A DNA stretch of 33,136 nucleotides from Streptomyces olivochromogenes (GTDB taxonomy: Bacteria; Actinomycetota; Actinomycetes; Streptomycetales; Streptomycetaceae). The first letter of the stretch is position 1, and each line of letters opens with the position of its first letter. Shown piece by piece: positions 1 to 7,251 of the stretch. Location of the stretch: positions 1 through 33,136 of the forward strand of contig NZ_JADDRL010000102.1 of NCBI RefSeq assembly GCF_021538895.1, read 5' to 3'. The notes below the pieces were generated by a model. That model worked only from the letters and a program-made list of their open reading frames with translations. It was not told the origin of the DNA and did not search any database. Both the position numbers and the translations under genes were made by a program.

Positions 1-717
1 CAACGCAAGCGTCGGCGGGGAGGGGCGCGGTTTGCCGGGATGGCTGTGGAGGAAGCGGGGCCGGTGGTCGTGCCGCAGGAGCCGGAGGCGGCGTTGCCGG
101 CTGGGCGGCGGGTGCCGCGTGGGGCTCGGTTTGCCGGGGTCGGTGAGGCGGCCGAGCCGGTGGAGGCGCGCGGGGAGGCCGTGGACGCGGAGGGGCGGCG
201 GGCTGTCGCGGAGACCGTGGCCGCGCTGGTGCTGCTGCGCGGTGAGGGCCGTACCGGCGAGGCGCACGCCCTGCTCGTCGAGGTGGCGCACTGGCCCGCC
301 GCCCGCCTCCCGGCCCTCGCCGCCGAACTGCAGCGGGCCGGCCTCGGCGCGGACTGGACGACCCTGCTCTGGGAGGCCGCCTCGCTGCCCGCCGACCGCC
401 TGGTCGCCGCGGCCGACGCGCTGGTGGCCGCCGGCCGCGCCGACGACGGGCAGCAGATCCTGCGGCAGGGCGTCGTACGGCCCGCCGAGGAGATCGGCGA
501 AGCCGTGCGCGGGCTCGACGGACAGGGCCGCCGCCGCGAGGTGCGCGCCCTCCTCGACGCGTACGTCCGCGTCCGCACCCCCGAGGAGGCGGCCCGCAGC
601 GCCGCCCCCGACCCGCAGCGCCTCGTCCCGCTCCTGCTGGAGGCCGCCCGGGGCGTCTCCCAGGAGCGCCACTGGGACCTGGTCCACGCGCTCAGAGTCG
701 CCGGATTCACGGCCTGA
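1..717 (+). CDS. Hypothetical protein, C-terminal part (5' end outside window)
   Basis: The reading frame is open from the first base, so the start lies upstream. The ATG at 40 has no ribosome binding site and is probably internal. The visible protein begins with a low-complexity Gly/Arg/Val/Glu stretch in which GARFAG occurs twice. From about position 190 it becomes a regular alpha-helical, Ala/Leu/Arg-rich domain with phrases such as LPALAAELQRAG and LVAAADALVAAGRADD, suggesting helical-hairpin (TPR- or pentatricopeptide-like) repeats. It ends LRVAGFTA then TGA. No catalytic motif, signal peptide or membrane segment is visible. I do not recognise the family and assign no function. The next gene starts 158 bp downstream behind its own promoter, so this is likely the end of a separate transcription unit. 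Confidence 0.6.
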   Translation, partial: QRKRRRGGARFAGMAVEEAGPVVVPQEPEAALPAGRRVPRGARFAGVGEAAEPVEARGEAVDAEGRRAVAETVAALVLLRGEGRTGEAHALLVEVAHWPAARLPALAAELQRAGLGADWTTLLWEAASLPADRLVAAADALVAAGRADDGQQILRQGVVRPAEEIGEAVRGLDGQGRRREVRALLDAYVRVRTPEEAARSAAPDPQRLVPLLLEAARGVSQERHWDLVHALRVAGFTA

Positions 718-783
718 CCGGCCCGGCGACTCACCCACAGGGGTGCGAAACACGATCGACTCAGCGGGTTGACGACGATGGTC

Positions 784-812
784 TTGGCAAGCCCGTCCAG
801 GAGCCTTACGTT
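784..812 (+). promoter_or_regulatory. Predicted promoter for the first catabolic unit
   Basis: TTGGCA (784-789) and TACGTT (807-812) are separated by 17 bp. This fits a vegetative -35/-10 pair, with five of six -35 matches and a TANNNT -10. Transcription would start near 819, inside the dyad at 816-848. Prediction from sequence only. Confidence 0.45.
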
Positions 813-815
813 CGT

Positions 816-848
816 GCCTCTACGGCCTGCGTCTACGGGCGTAGAGGC
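816..848 (+). promoter_or_regulatory. Inverted repeat operator candidate before the first nitrilase gene
   Basis: GCCTCTACG (816-824) and CGTAGAGGC (840-848) are perfect 9-bp inverted arms. A further TCTACGG copy starts at 832, so TCTACG/CGTAGA also forms a tight inner dyad at 832-845. The element covers the predicted start point and lies just before the ribosome binding site (GAAGGAG, 863-869). That is where a repressor would act. The binding protein is unknown; the PucR gene in this locus is the obvious candidate. Confidence 0.45.
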
Positions 849-875
849 TCTGACGTCCCGTCGAAGGAGCAGCTC

Positions 876-1718
876 ATGGCCAACGTCGTACGTGCCGCCC
901 TGGTCCAGGCCACCTGGACCGGCGACACCGAGTCCATGGTGGCGAAACACGAGGAGCACGCCCGCGAGGCGGCCCGCCGGGGTGCCAAGATCATCGGGTT
1001 CCAGGAAGTCTTCAACGCCCCCTACTTCTGTCAGGTCCAGGAGCCGGAGCACTACCGGTGGGCCGAGCCGGTGCCCGACGGGCCGACCGTGCGCCGGATG
1101 CGGGACCTCGCCCGCGAGACCGGCATGGTGATCGTCGTCCCGGTCTTCGAGGTCGAGCAGTCCGGCTTCTACTACAACACCGCGGCCGTGATCGACGCGG
1201 ACGGCTCCTACCTCGGAAAGTACCGCAAGCACCACATCCCGCAGGTCAAGGGCTTCTGGGAGAAGTACTACTTCAAGCCGGGCAACGTCGGCTGGCCGGT
1301 GTTCGACACGGCCGTCGGCAAGGTCGGCGTCTACATCTGCTACGACCGGCACTTCCCCGAGGGCTGGCGGCAACTCGGACTCAACGGAGCCCAGTTGGTC
1401 TACAACCCGTCCGCCACCTCGCGCGGCCTGTCCGCCTACCTGTGGCAGCTGGAGCAGCCCGCGGCGGCCGTCGCCAACGAGTACTTCGTCGCCGCGATCA
1501 ACCGCGTGGGCCAGGAGGAGTACGGCGACAACGACTTCTACGGGACGAGCTACTTCGTCGACCCGCGCGGTCGGTTCGTCGGCGAGGTCGCCGACGACAA
1601 GGCCGAGGAACTCGTCGTCCGCGACCTCGACTTCGATCTCATCGAGGAGGTCCGGCAACAATGGGCCTTCTACCGTGATCGACGCCCGGACGCGTACGAG
1701 GGGCTGGTACGGCCGTGA
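876..1718 (+). CDS. Nitrilase-superfamily amidohydrolase (beta-ureidopropionase/N-carbamoyl-amide hydrolase type), first copy
   Basis: A 280-aa cytoplasmic carbon-nitrogen hydrolase. The nitrilase catalytic triad is intact: Glu44 (FQEVF), Lys118 (GKYRKHH) and Cys155 (YICYDRHFP). The length and the NTAAVIDADGSYLGKYRK block are typical of the beta-ureidopropionase and N-carbamoylputrescine amidase branch, which releases NH3 and CO2 from N-carbamoyl amines. In this context the likely substrate is N-carbamoyl-beta-alanine or a related carbamoyl amino acid, made by the dihydropyrimidinase at 5837. The start follows GAAGGAG at a good distance. The stop overlaps the aminotransferase start (GTGA), so the two genes are translationally coupled. 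A second copy lies at 4876, identical at about 196 of 280 positions by ungapped hand alignment. Exact substrate is inferred, not shown. Confidence 0.88.
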   Translation: MANVVRAALVQATWTGDTESMVAKHEEHAREAARRGAKIIGFQEVFNAPYFCQVQEPEHYRWAEPVPDGPTVRRMRDLARETGMVIVVPVFEVEQSGFYYNTAAVIDADGSYLGKYRKHHIPQVKGFWEKYYFKPGNVGWPVFDTAVGKVGVYICYDRHFPEGWRQLGLNGAQLVYNPSATSRGLSAYLWQLEQPAAAVANEYFVAAINRVGQEEYGDNDFYGTSYFVDPRGRFVGEVADDKAEELVVRDLDFDLIEEVRQQWAFYRDRRPDAYEGLVRP

Positions 1719-3001
1719 ACGACCTCTTCGCCCGCCATCGCAAGGTCCTGCCCGACTGGCTCGCGCTGTACTACGACAACCCCCTGGAGATCACCCACGG
1801 CGAGGGCCGCCACGTATGGGACGCCGACGGCAACCGGTACCTCGACTTCTTCGGCGGCATCCTCACCACGATGACCGCGCACGCGCTGCCCGAGGTGACG
1901 AAGGCGGTGACCGAGCAGGCCGGGCGCATCATCCACTCGTCCACGCTCTACCTCAACCGGCCGATGGTCGAACTCGCCGAACGCATCGCCAAGTTGTCCC
2001 AGATCCCGGACGCCCGGGTCTTCTTCACCACCTCCGGCACCGAGGCCAATGACACCGCCCTGCTGCTCGCCACTGCCTACCGGCGCAGCAACACGGTCCT
2101 GGCGATGCGCAACAGCTACCACGGCCGCTCCTTCAGCGCGGTCGGCATCACCGGCAACCGCGGCTGGTCCCCGACCTCGCTGTCCCCGCTCCAGACGCTG
2201 TACGTGCACGGCGGCGTCCGCACCCGCGGCCCGTTCGCCGGCCTGAGCGACGCCGACTTCATCGCGGCCTGCGTCGAGGACCTGCGGGACCTCCTCGGCC
2301 ACACCCGCCCGCCGGCCGCGCTGATCGCCGAGCCCATCCAGGGCGTCGGCGGCTTCACCTCACCCCCCGACGGGCTGTACGCCGCGTTCCGCGAGGTCCT
2401 CCAGGAGCACGGCATCCTGTGGATCGCCGACGAGGTGCAGACCGGCTGGGGCCGCACCGGCGACCACTTCTGGGGCTGGCAGGCGCACGACCGCAGCGGC
2501 CCGCCCGACATGCTCACCTTCGCCAAGGGCATCGGCAACGGCTCCTCCATCGGCGGCGTCGTCGCCACGGCCGAGATCATGAACTGCCTGGACGCCAACA
2601 GCATTTCGACATTCGGCGGGACCCAGCTCACCATGGCGGCGGGCCTGGCGAACCTCTCGTACCTCCTGGAACACGACCTCCAGGGCAACGCCCGGCGCGT
2701 CGGCGGGCTGCTCATCGAGCGGCTGCGGGCCGTCGCCGCGCAGCTAGACGGCGTACGGGAGGTGCGCGGGCGCGGACTGATGATCGGCATCGAGCTGGTG
2801 AAACCCGGCACCGACGAGGCCGATCCGCAGGCGGCCTCCGCGGTCCTGGAGGCGGCCCGCGAGGGCGGACTGCTCATCGGCAAGGGCGGCGGCCACAACA
2901 CCAGCGCCCTGCGCATCGCACCCCCGCTGACCCTGACCGTCGCCGAGGCCGAGGAGGGCGCCGCCGTCCTCGAACGCGCTCTGCGGGGCGCCGTCCAGTA
3001 G
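1715..3001 (+). CDS. Class III PLP-dependent aminotransferase (beta-alanine/omega-amino acid type)
   Basis: A 428-aa fold-type I aminotransferase. Visible class III features are TSGTEAND (PLP phosphate region), NSYHGRSF, the IADEVQTGWGRTG motif whose Asp contacts the pyridine nitrogen, and the Schiff-base lysine Lys271 in TFAKGIGNG. The C-terminus has the usual VRGRGLMIGIEL segment. The start is GTG at 1715, in the GTGA overlap with the nitrilase stop. The product beta-alanine (or a methylated analogue) could thus be passed directly to transamination, giving malonate semialdehyde or its methyl form. Relatives in this class use many amino donors (4-aminobutyrate, beta-alanine, alanine:glyoxylate), so the pairing with the nitrilase is the main argument for a beta-amino acid substrate. 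A long hairpin follows the stop. Confidence 0.85.
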   Translation: MNDLFARHRKVLPDWLALYYDNPLEITHGEGRHVWDADGNRYLDFFGGILTTMTAHALPEVTKAVTEQAGRIIHSSTLYLNRPMVELAERIAKLSQIPDARVFFTTSGTEANDTALLLATAYRRSNTVLAMRNSYHGRSFSAVGITGNRGWSPTSLSPLQTLYVHGGVRTRGPFAGLSDADFIAACVEDLRDLLGHTRPPAALIAEPIQGVGGFTSPPDGLYAAFREVLQEHGILWIADEVQTGWGRTGDHFWGWQAHDRSGPPDMLTFAKGIGNGSSIGGVVATAEIMNCLDANSISTFGGTQLTMAAGLANLSYLLEHDLQGNARRVGGLLIERLRAVAAQLDGVREVRGRGLMIGIELVKPGTDEADPQAASAVLEAAREGGLLIGKGGGHNTSALRIAPPLTLTVAEAEEGAAVLERALRGAVQ

Positions 3002-3034
3002 CAGCAAACAGTTGTGCAGGGCGAGTGAGCCGAA

Positions 3035-3121
3035 GGGGCGCGCCTGTGTCGAGAGGCCGAGCGCGCGGAGGCCCGGAGGGCTGAGCACGGTCGGTCTCTC
3101 GACACAGGCTTCCAGCGCCCC
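3035..3121. terminator. Long hairpin between aminotransferase and pucR-type gene
   Basis: GCCTGTGTCGAGAG (3042-3055) pairs perfectly with CTCTCGACACAGGC (3096-3109). Allowing one G-U pair, the stem runs to 19 bp (3042-3060/3091-3109) with a 30-nt loop. GGGGCG (3035-3040) and CGCCCC (3116-3121) add a basal stem. There is no T-tract, which is common for actinobacterial terminators. It could instead be a regulatory dyad for the downstream regulator gene. Confidence 0.55.
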
Positions 3122-3157
3122 GGAGGCGAACCGAGCCACAAAAGAAGGAAGAACGTC

Positions 3158-4720
3158 ATGACCGCCTTGGAGTCCCTGGAACCCGTTCTGTCGGTTCGGC
3201 AGGTCCTCGCCCTGGAACGGGTGCTGGCCGGGGAGCCCGAGGTGGTGGCCGGGGCCGGGCAGTTGGACCGGCCGGTGCGCTGGGTGCATGTCGCCGAGGC
3301 CGCCGACGTCGGCGTGATGCTCATCGGCGGCGAGATGGTGCTCACCACCGGGGTGCTGCTCGCCGGCGACGAGGTCAAGCAGGCCGAGTACATCCAGTCC
3401 CTGCACCGCGCGGAGGCCGCGGCCGTCGTCCTGGGCCTGGGCCGGGCGTTCCCCTCGCCGCCCGACGTGATGCGCCGGGCCGCCGAGCGGTGCGGGCTGC
3501 CCCTGGTCGTCCTGCACCGGCCGTTCCCCTTCGCCGAGTTGACGGAGGAGGTCCAGTCCCGGCTGGTGCGGCGCAAGTTCGCCGCGGTCAGCCTGTCGGA
3601 GCAGGTGCGGACCGCGCTCACCGGCCTCATCACCGCCGGCGCCCCGCTGCAGCGGCTGCTCGACGAGATCGCCCAGCACAGCGCCTGCCCCGTCGTCGTC
3701 ACCAACCTCGCCCACCGCGTCCTGGCCACCGCGGGGGAGCGGTCCGCGGTGGACGACGTGCTGCGCGACTGGGAACGCATCGCCCGGCAGGCCGGCGGCA
3801 GCGAGGGCGACGGCTGGATCCGGGCCGAACTGAGCGGGCGCGGCGAGCGGTGGGGGTGGATCGTGCTGTGCGGCCACCGGGGCGACACGGCCACCGGGCG
3901 GCTGCTCGCCGACCGCGCCGCCGAGGCCCTCGTGCTGCACCGGATGCTCGGTGGCGGCTCCGCCCACACCTGGGAGGAGCAGTCGGCGCAGAGTCTGCTG
4001 ACCGACCTGGTCTCCGGTGTCGTACCGGCCAGGCAACTGCTGCCCCGGGCGCGGGCGGCCGGGCTGCCGGTCAACCGGCGGACCTTCGTGCCGCTGGTCG
4101 TCCGGGACCGGGAGCCCGCCCAACTCGACCGCGTCCTGCGCATGCTGGGGCTCCCGGGGCTCGTCGCCGAACTCGCCGACGGGGCCACCGCGGTGCTGCT
4201 CAGCCTCGCCCGGGACCAGGACGCGCCGGCCCTCACGGACCACTTCGCGACGCGGCTGCGCGCCGAGTCCGGGGTGGCCCGTACCGTCGTCGCATCGGCC
4301 GGCCCCCGCATCTCCTGGGACGACGTGCCCGCCGGGCTGCGCGAGGCCCAGCACGTCGCCGACGCCGTCGCCGACTCCTCGGCCGCCCTGGAGCTGCCGC
4401 CCGTCGTGCGTCTCAGGGACGTCCATCTGCGCGGTCTGGTGCGGCTGTTGCGGGACGACCCGCATGTGCAGTCCTTCGCGGAGCGGGAGTTGGACGGGCT
4501 GCTGTGCGCGGCCGACGAGGACCTGCTGTCCGTACTGCGCACCTTCCTCGCCACCGGCCGCAACAAGTCCCGCACCGCCCAGCTCCACCACGTCTCCCGG
4601 CCCGCGCTCTACCGCCGTCTTGAGGTCATACAGACGCGGCTGGGCGTCGACCTCGACGACTTCGAACAGGCCGCCTCGGTGCACATCGCTCTCCTCGCGC
4701 ACGACGCGCAACAGCAGTGA
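3158..4720 (+). CDS. PucR-family transcriptional regulator
   Basis: A 520-aa regulator with PucR architecture. The N-terminal ligand-sensing PucR domain (about residues 10-130) carries RWVHVAEAADVGVMLIGGEMVLTTG. A central GAF/GGDEF-like region spans about 140-400. The C-terminal PucR-type helix-turn-helix spans about 455-510 (DLLSVLRTFLATGRNKSRTA, then LHHVSRPALYRRLEVIQ). Family members are mostly activators of purine, allantoin or pyrimidine catabolism that sense pathway intermediates. Start ATG 3158 follows AGAAGGAAG. It lies between the two halves of the catabolic locus. The paired GTG-N9-CAC boxes downstream at 4771-4817, upstream of a weak promoter, are the natural target. The effector cannot be told from sequence. 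Confidence 0.88.
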   Translation: MTALESLEPVLSVRQVLALERVLAGEPEVVAGAGQLDRPVRWVHVAEAADVGVMLIGGEMVLTTGVLLAGDEVKQAEYIQSLHRAEAAAVVLGLGRAFPSPPDVMRRAAERCGLPLVVLHRPFPFAELTEEVQSRLVRRKFAAVSLSEQVRTALTGLITAGAPLQRLLDEIAQHSACPVVVTNLAHRVLATAGERSAVDDVLRDWERIARQAGGSEGDGWIRAELSGRGERWGWIVLCGHRGDTATGRLLADRAAEALVLHRMLGGGSAHTWEEQSAQSLLTDLVSGVVPARQLLPRARAAGLPVNRRTFVPLVVRDREPAQLDRVLRMLGLPGLVAELADGATAVLLSLARDQDAPALTDHFATRLRAESGVARTVVASAGPRISWDDVPAGLREAQHVADAVADSSAALELPPVVRLRDVHLRGLVRLLRDDPHVQSFAERELDGLLCAADEDLLSVLRTFLATGRNKSRTAQLHHVSRPALYRRLEVIQTRLGVDLDDFEQAASVHIALLAHDAQQQ

Positions 4721-4770
4721 AACAACGAACGACCTGGGAAAACGGCGGTGAAACATGGGCCCACGCGAAC

Positions 4771-4817
4771 GTGACAGCGTGGCACGCCGCACGCCCTCAG
4801 ACGTGACACGCTGCCAC
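4771..4817 (+). promoter_or_regulatory. Tandem GTG-N9-CAC boxes, putative PucR activator sites
   Basis: GTGACAGCGTGGCAC (4771-4785) and GTGACACGCTGCCAC (4803-4817) share the pattern GTGNCANNNTGNCAC. Each is itself an imperfect palindrome, and the second is the reverse complement of the first except at two bases. They start 32 bp apart, about three helical turns. A -10-like TAGGCT lies at 4841-4846 without a good -35. The boxes would then centre near -75 and -43, the usual activator positions. Confidence 0.5.
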
Positions 4818-4840
4818 TCAATCCGGTCCCGGGGACTTTC

Positions 4841-4846
4841 TAGGCT
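4841..4846 (+). promoter_or_regulatory. -10-like element of the second nitrilase gene
   Basis: TAGGCT fits the TANNNT -10 pattern common in Streptomyces. No acceptable -35 hexamer lies 17-18 bp upstream; that space borders the second GTG-N9-CAC box. A start near 4853 leaves a 23-nt leader with GGAGG at 4866-4870 before the ATG at 4876. Confidence 0.35.
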
Positions 4847-4875
4847 CACCGCACACCGAGCGACCGGAGGTCCCG

Positions 4876-5718
4876 ATGAGCAGAGTGATCCGTGCCGCCC
4901 TCTTCCAGACCGCCTGGACCGGCGACAAGGAGTCGATGATCCAGGTCCACGAGCAGGCGGCCCGCGACGCGGCCGCGCAGGGCGCTCAAGTGCTGTGCTT
5001 CCAGGAGCTGTTCTACGGACCGTACTTCTGCCAGGTCCAGGACAAGGCGTTCTACGAGTACGCCGAGGCGATTCCCGAGGGCCCGATCGTCCGTCGCTTC
5101 CAGGCGCTGGCCCGGGAACTGGGCCTCGTCATGATCCTGCCGATGTACGAGGAGGAGCAGCCCGGCGTCCTCTACAACACCGCCGCCGTCCTCGACGCGG
5201 ACGGCTCGTACCTCGGCAAGTACCGCAAGCACCACATCCCCCAAGTGCCCGGATTCTGGGAGAAGTTCTACTTCCGCCCCGGCAACGCGGGCTGGCCGGT
5301 GTTCGAGACGGCGGTCGGCAGGATCGGCGTGTACATCTGCTACGACCGGCACTTCCCCGAGGGCTGGCGCGCGCTGGGGCTCGCCGGCGCCGAGATCGTC
5401 TTCAACCCCTCGGCCACCTCGCGCGGACTGTCCCGCTACCTGTGGCAGCTGGAGCAGCCGGCGGCGGCCGCGGCCAACGAGTACTTCGTCGGCGCGATCA
5501 ACCGGGTCGGTGTGGAGGACCTGGGCGACAACGACTTCTACGGGACCTCGTACTTCGTGGACCCGGAGGCCCAGTTCGTCGGCGAGGTGGCCTCCGACAA
5601 GGAGACCGAACTCGTCGTCCGCGACCTGGACCTGGCCAAGCTGCGCGAGGTCCGCGACCGCTGGCAGTTCTTCCGCGACCGCCGCCCCGACGCGTACGGC
5701 CCGCTGACGGCTCCGTAG
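4876..5718 (+). CDS. Nitrilase-superfamily amidohydrolase (beta-ureidopropionase type), second copy
   Basis: 280 aa, the same length as the copy at 876 and alignable without gaps. The catalytic residues fall at the same positions: Glu44 (FQELF), Lys118 (GKYRKHH) and Cys155 (YICYDRHFP). The active-site regions are almost identical; differences cluster in residues 20-100 and at the C-terminus, where substrate specificity or oligomer contacts may differ. The start is set by GGAGG five bases upstream. It probably hydrolyses N-carbamoyl-beta-amino acids in series with the dihydropyrimidinase that follows. Two copies in one locus may serve different carbamoyl substrates (from uracil versus thymine, or hydantoins) or different induction states, since each sits behind a different regulatory element. 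A strong hairpin follows the gene. Confidence 0.88.
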   Translation: MSRVIRAALFQTAWTGDKESMIQVHEQAARDAAAQGAQVLCFQELFYGPYFCQVQDKAFYEYAEAIPEGPIVRRFQALARELGLVMILPMYEEEQPGVLYNTAAVLDADGSYLGKYRKHHIPQVPGFWEKFYFRPGNAGWPVFETAVGRIGVYICYDRHFPEGWRALGLAGAEIVFNPSATSRGLSRYLWQLEQPAAAAANEYFVGAINRVGVEDLGDNDFYGTSYFVDPEAQFVGEVASDKETELVVRDLDLAKLREVRDRWQFFRDRRPDAYGPLTAP

Positions 5719-5725
5719 CAGCGAA

Positions 5726-5763
5726 CGGCGCGCCCCGCGCCCGAGGGGCGCGGGGCGGCGCCG
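5726..5763. terminator. Very strong GC hairpin between nitrilase 2 and dihydropyrimidinase genes
   Basis: CGCCCCGCGCCC (5731-5742) and GGGCGCGGGGCG (5746-5757) form a perfect 12-bp stem with a 3-nt loop. After a one-base bulge, CGGCG (5726-5730) pairs with CGCCG (5759-5763). No T-tract. It probably ends or attenuates transcription 8 bp after the nitrilase stop, 73 bp before the next gene. Confidence 0.6.
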
Positions 5764-5836
5764 AGCACGCGGCTCCCGCCGCGTGGGGGCGACCAGCCAC
5801 GTCGGACCCGCACGTGACCACGAAGGAGAGGACCCC

Positions 5837-7240
5837 ATGACCGGCCGCACAGTGATCCGCGGCGGACTCGTCATCACCGCGTCCGACGAGATCCACGCAG
5901 ACGTCCTGATCGAGGACGGCCGTATCGCCGCCCTCGCCGCCTCCGGCACCCCGGCCGCCGAGGCCTTCACCGCCGAGAAGGTCATAGACGCCACCGGGAA
6001 GTACGTGATCCCGGGCGGAGTCGACGCCCACACCCACATGGAGCTGCCGTTCGGCGGCACCTTCGCCTCCGACACCTTCGAGACCGGCACCCGCGCCGCC
6101 GCCTGGGGCGGCACGACCACGATCATCGACTTCGCCGTGCAGAGCGTCGGCCACACCCTGCGCGAGGGACTGGACGCCTGGCACGCCAAGGCCGAGGGCA
6201 ACTGCGCCGTCGACTACGGCTTCCACATGATCGTCTCCGACGTGAACCAGGACACGCTCAAGGAAATGGACCTGCTCGTTGAGGAGGGCGTCACCTCCTT
6301 CAAGCAGTTCATGGCCTACCCCGGCGTCTTCTACAGCGACGACGGCCAGATCCTGCGCGCCATGCAGCGCTCCGCCGAGAACGGCGGCCTGATCATGATG
6401 CACGCGGAGAACGGGATCGCGATCGACGTCCTGGTCGAGCAGGCGCTGGCCCGCGGTGAGACCGACCCCCGCTACCACGGCGAGGTCCGCAAGGCCCTGC
6501 TGGAGGCCGAGGCCACCCATCGCGCGATCAGGCTCGCCCAGGTCGCGGGCGCACCCCTGTACGTCGTGCACGTCTCGGCGATGGAGGCGGTGGCCGAGCT
6601 GGCCAGGGCGCGCGACGAGGGCCTGAACGTCTTCGGCGAGACCTGCCCGCAGTATCTGTTCCTGTCCACCGACAACCTCGCCGAACCGGACTTCGAGGGC
6701 TCGAAGTACGTGTGCAGCACCCCGCTGCGGCCCAAGGAGCACCAGGCCAGGCTCTGGCAGGGGCTGAGGACCAACGACCTCCAGGTCGTCTCCACCGACC
6801 ACTGCCCCTTCTGCTTCGTGGGCCAGAAGGAACTCGGCCGCGGCGACTTCTCCAAGATCCCCAACGGCCTGCCCGGCGTCGAGAACCGGATGGACCTGCT
6901 GCACCAGGCCGTCGTCGACGGACACATCTCGCGCCGCCGCTGGATCGAGATCGCCTGCGCCACCCCGGCGCGGATGTTCGGCCTGTACCCGAAGAAGGGC
7001 ACGATCACGCCGGGCGCCGACGCCGACGTCGTCATCTACGACCCGCACGCCGAGCAGGTCGTGTCCGCCGAGACGCACCACATGAACGTCGACTACTCGG
7101 CGTACGAGGGCAAGCGCCTCACCGGCCGCGTCGAGACCGTGCTCTCGCGCGGCGAACTCGTCATCACCGAGCGGGAGTACACCGGACACGCCGGCCACGG
7201 CGTCTACACCCCGCGCTCCACCTGTCAGTACCTCAACTAG
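5837..7240 (+). CDS. hydA: Dihydropyrimidinase / D-hydantoinase
   Basis: A 467-aa cyclic amidohydrolase with the binuclear zinc site of the family: His65 and His67 (DAHTHME), the lysine expected to be carbamylated Lys156 (TSFKQFMAYPG), His189 (MHAENG), His245 (VVHVS) and Asp321 (STDHCPF). It opens 5,6-dihydrouracil or 5-substituted hydantoins to N-carbamoyl amino acids in the cytoplasm. The start ATG 5837 follows GAAGGAGAGG; in-frame codons upstream lack such a site. The next gene begins 11 bp after the stop, and its ribosome binding site (AGGAG) overlaps the TAG. Together with the flanking nitrilases and aminotransferase it forms the last three steps of reductive pyrimidine degradation. The dehydrogenase that makes dihydropyrimidine is not in the window. 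Confidence 0.93.
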   Translation: MTGRTVIRGGLVITASDEIHADVLIEDGRIAALAASGTPAAEAFTAEKVIDATGKYVIPGGVDAHTHMELPFGGTFASDTFETGTRAAAWGGTTTIIDFAVQSVGHTLREGLDAWHAKAEGNCAVDYGFHMIVSDVNQDTLKEMDLLVEEGVTSFKQFMAYPGVFYSDDGQILRAMQRSAENGGLIMMHAENGIAIDVLVEQALARGETDPRYHGEVRKALLEAEATHRAIRLAQVAGAPLYVVHVSAMEAVAELARARDEGLNVFGETCPQYLFLSTDNLAEPDFEGSKYVCSTPLRPKEHQARLWQGLRTNDLQVVSTDHCPFCFVGQKELGRGDFSKIPNGLPGVENRMDLLHQAVVDGHISRRRWIEIACATPARMFGLYPKKGTITPGADADVVIYDPHAEQVVSAETHHMNVDYSAYEGKRLTGRVETVLSRGELVITEREYTGHAGHGVYTPRSTCQYLN

Positions 7241-7251
7241 GAGTCGCGCCC

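Noticed and set aside
2116..4849. Very long minus-strand open frames opposite the aminotransferase and PucR genes
   Set aside because: Shadow frames of GC-rich coding DNA; their translations are Arg/Ser/Pro-rich without domains.
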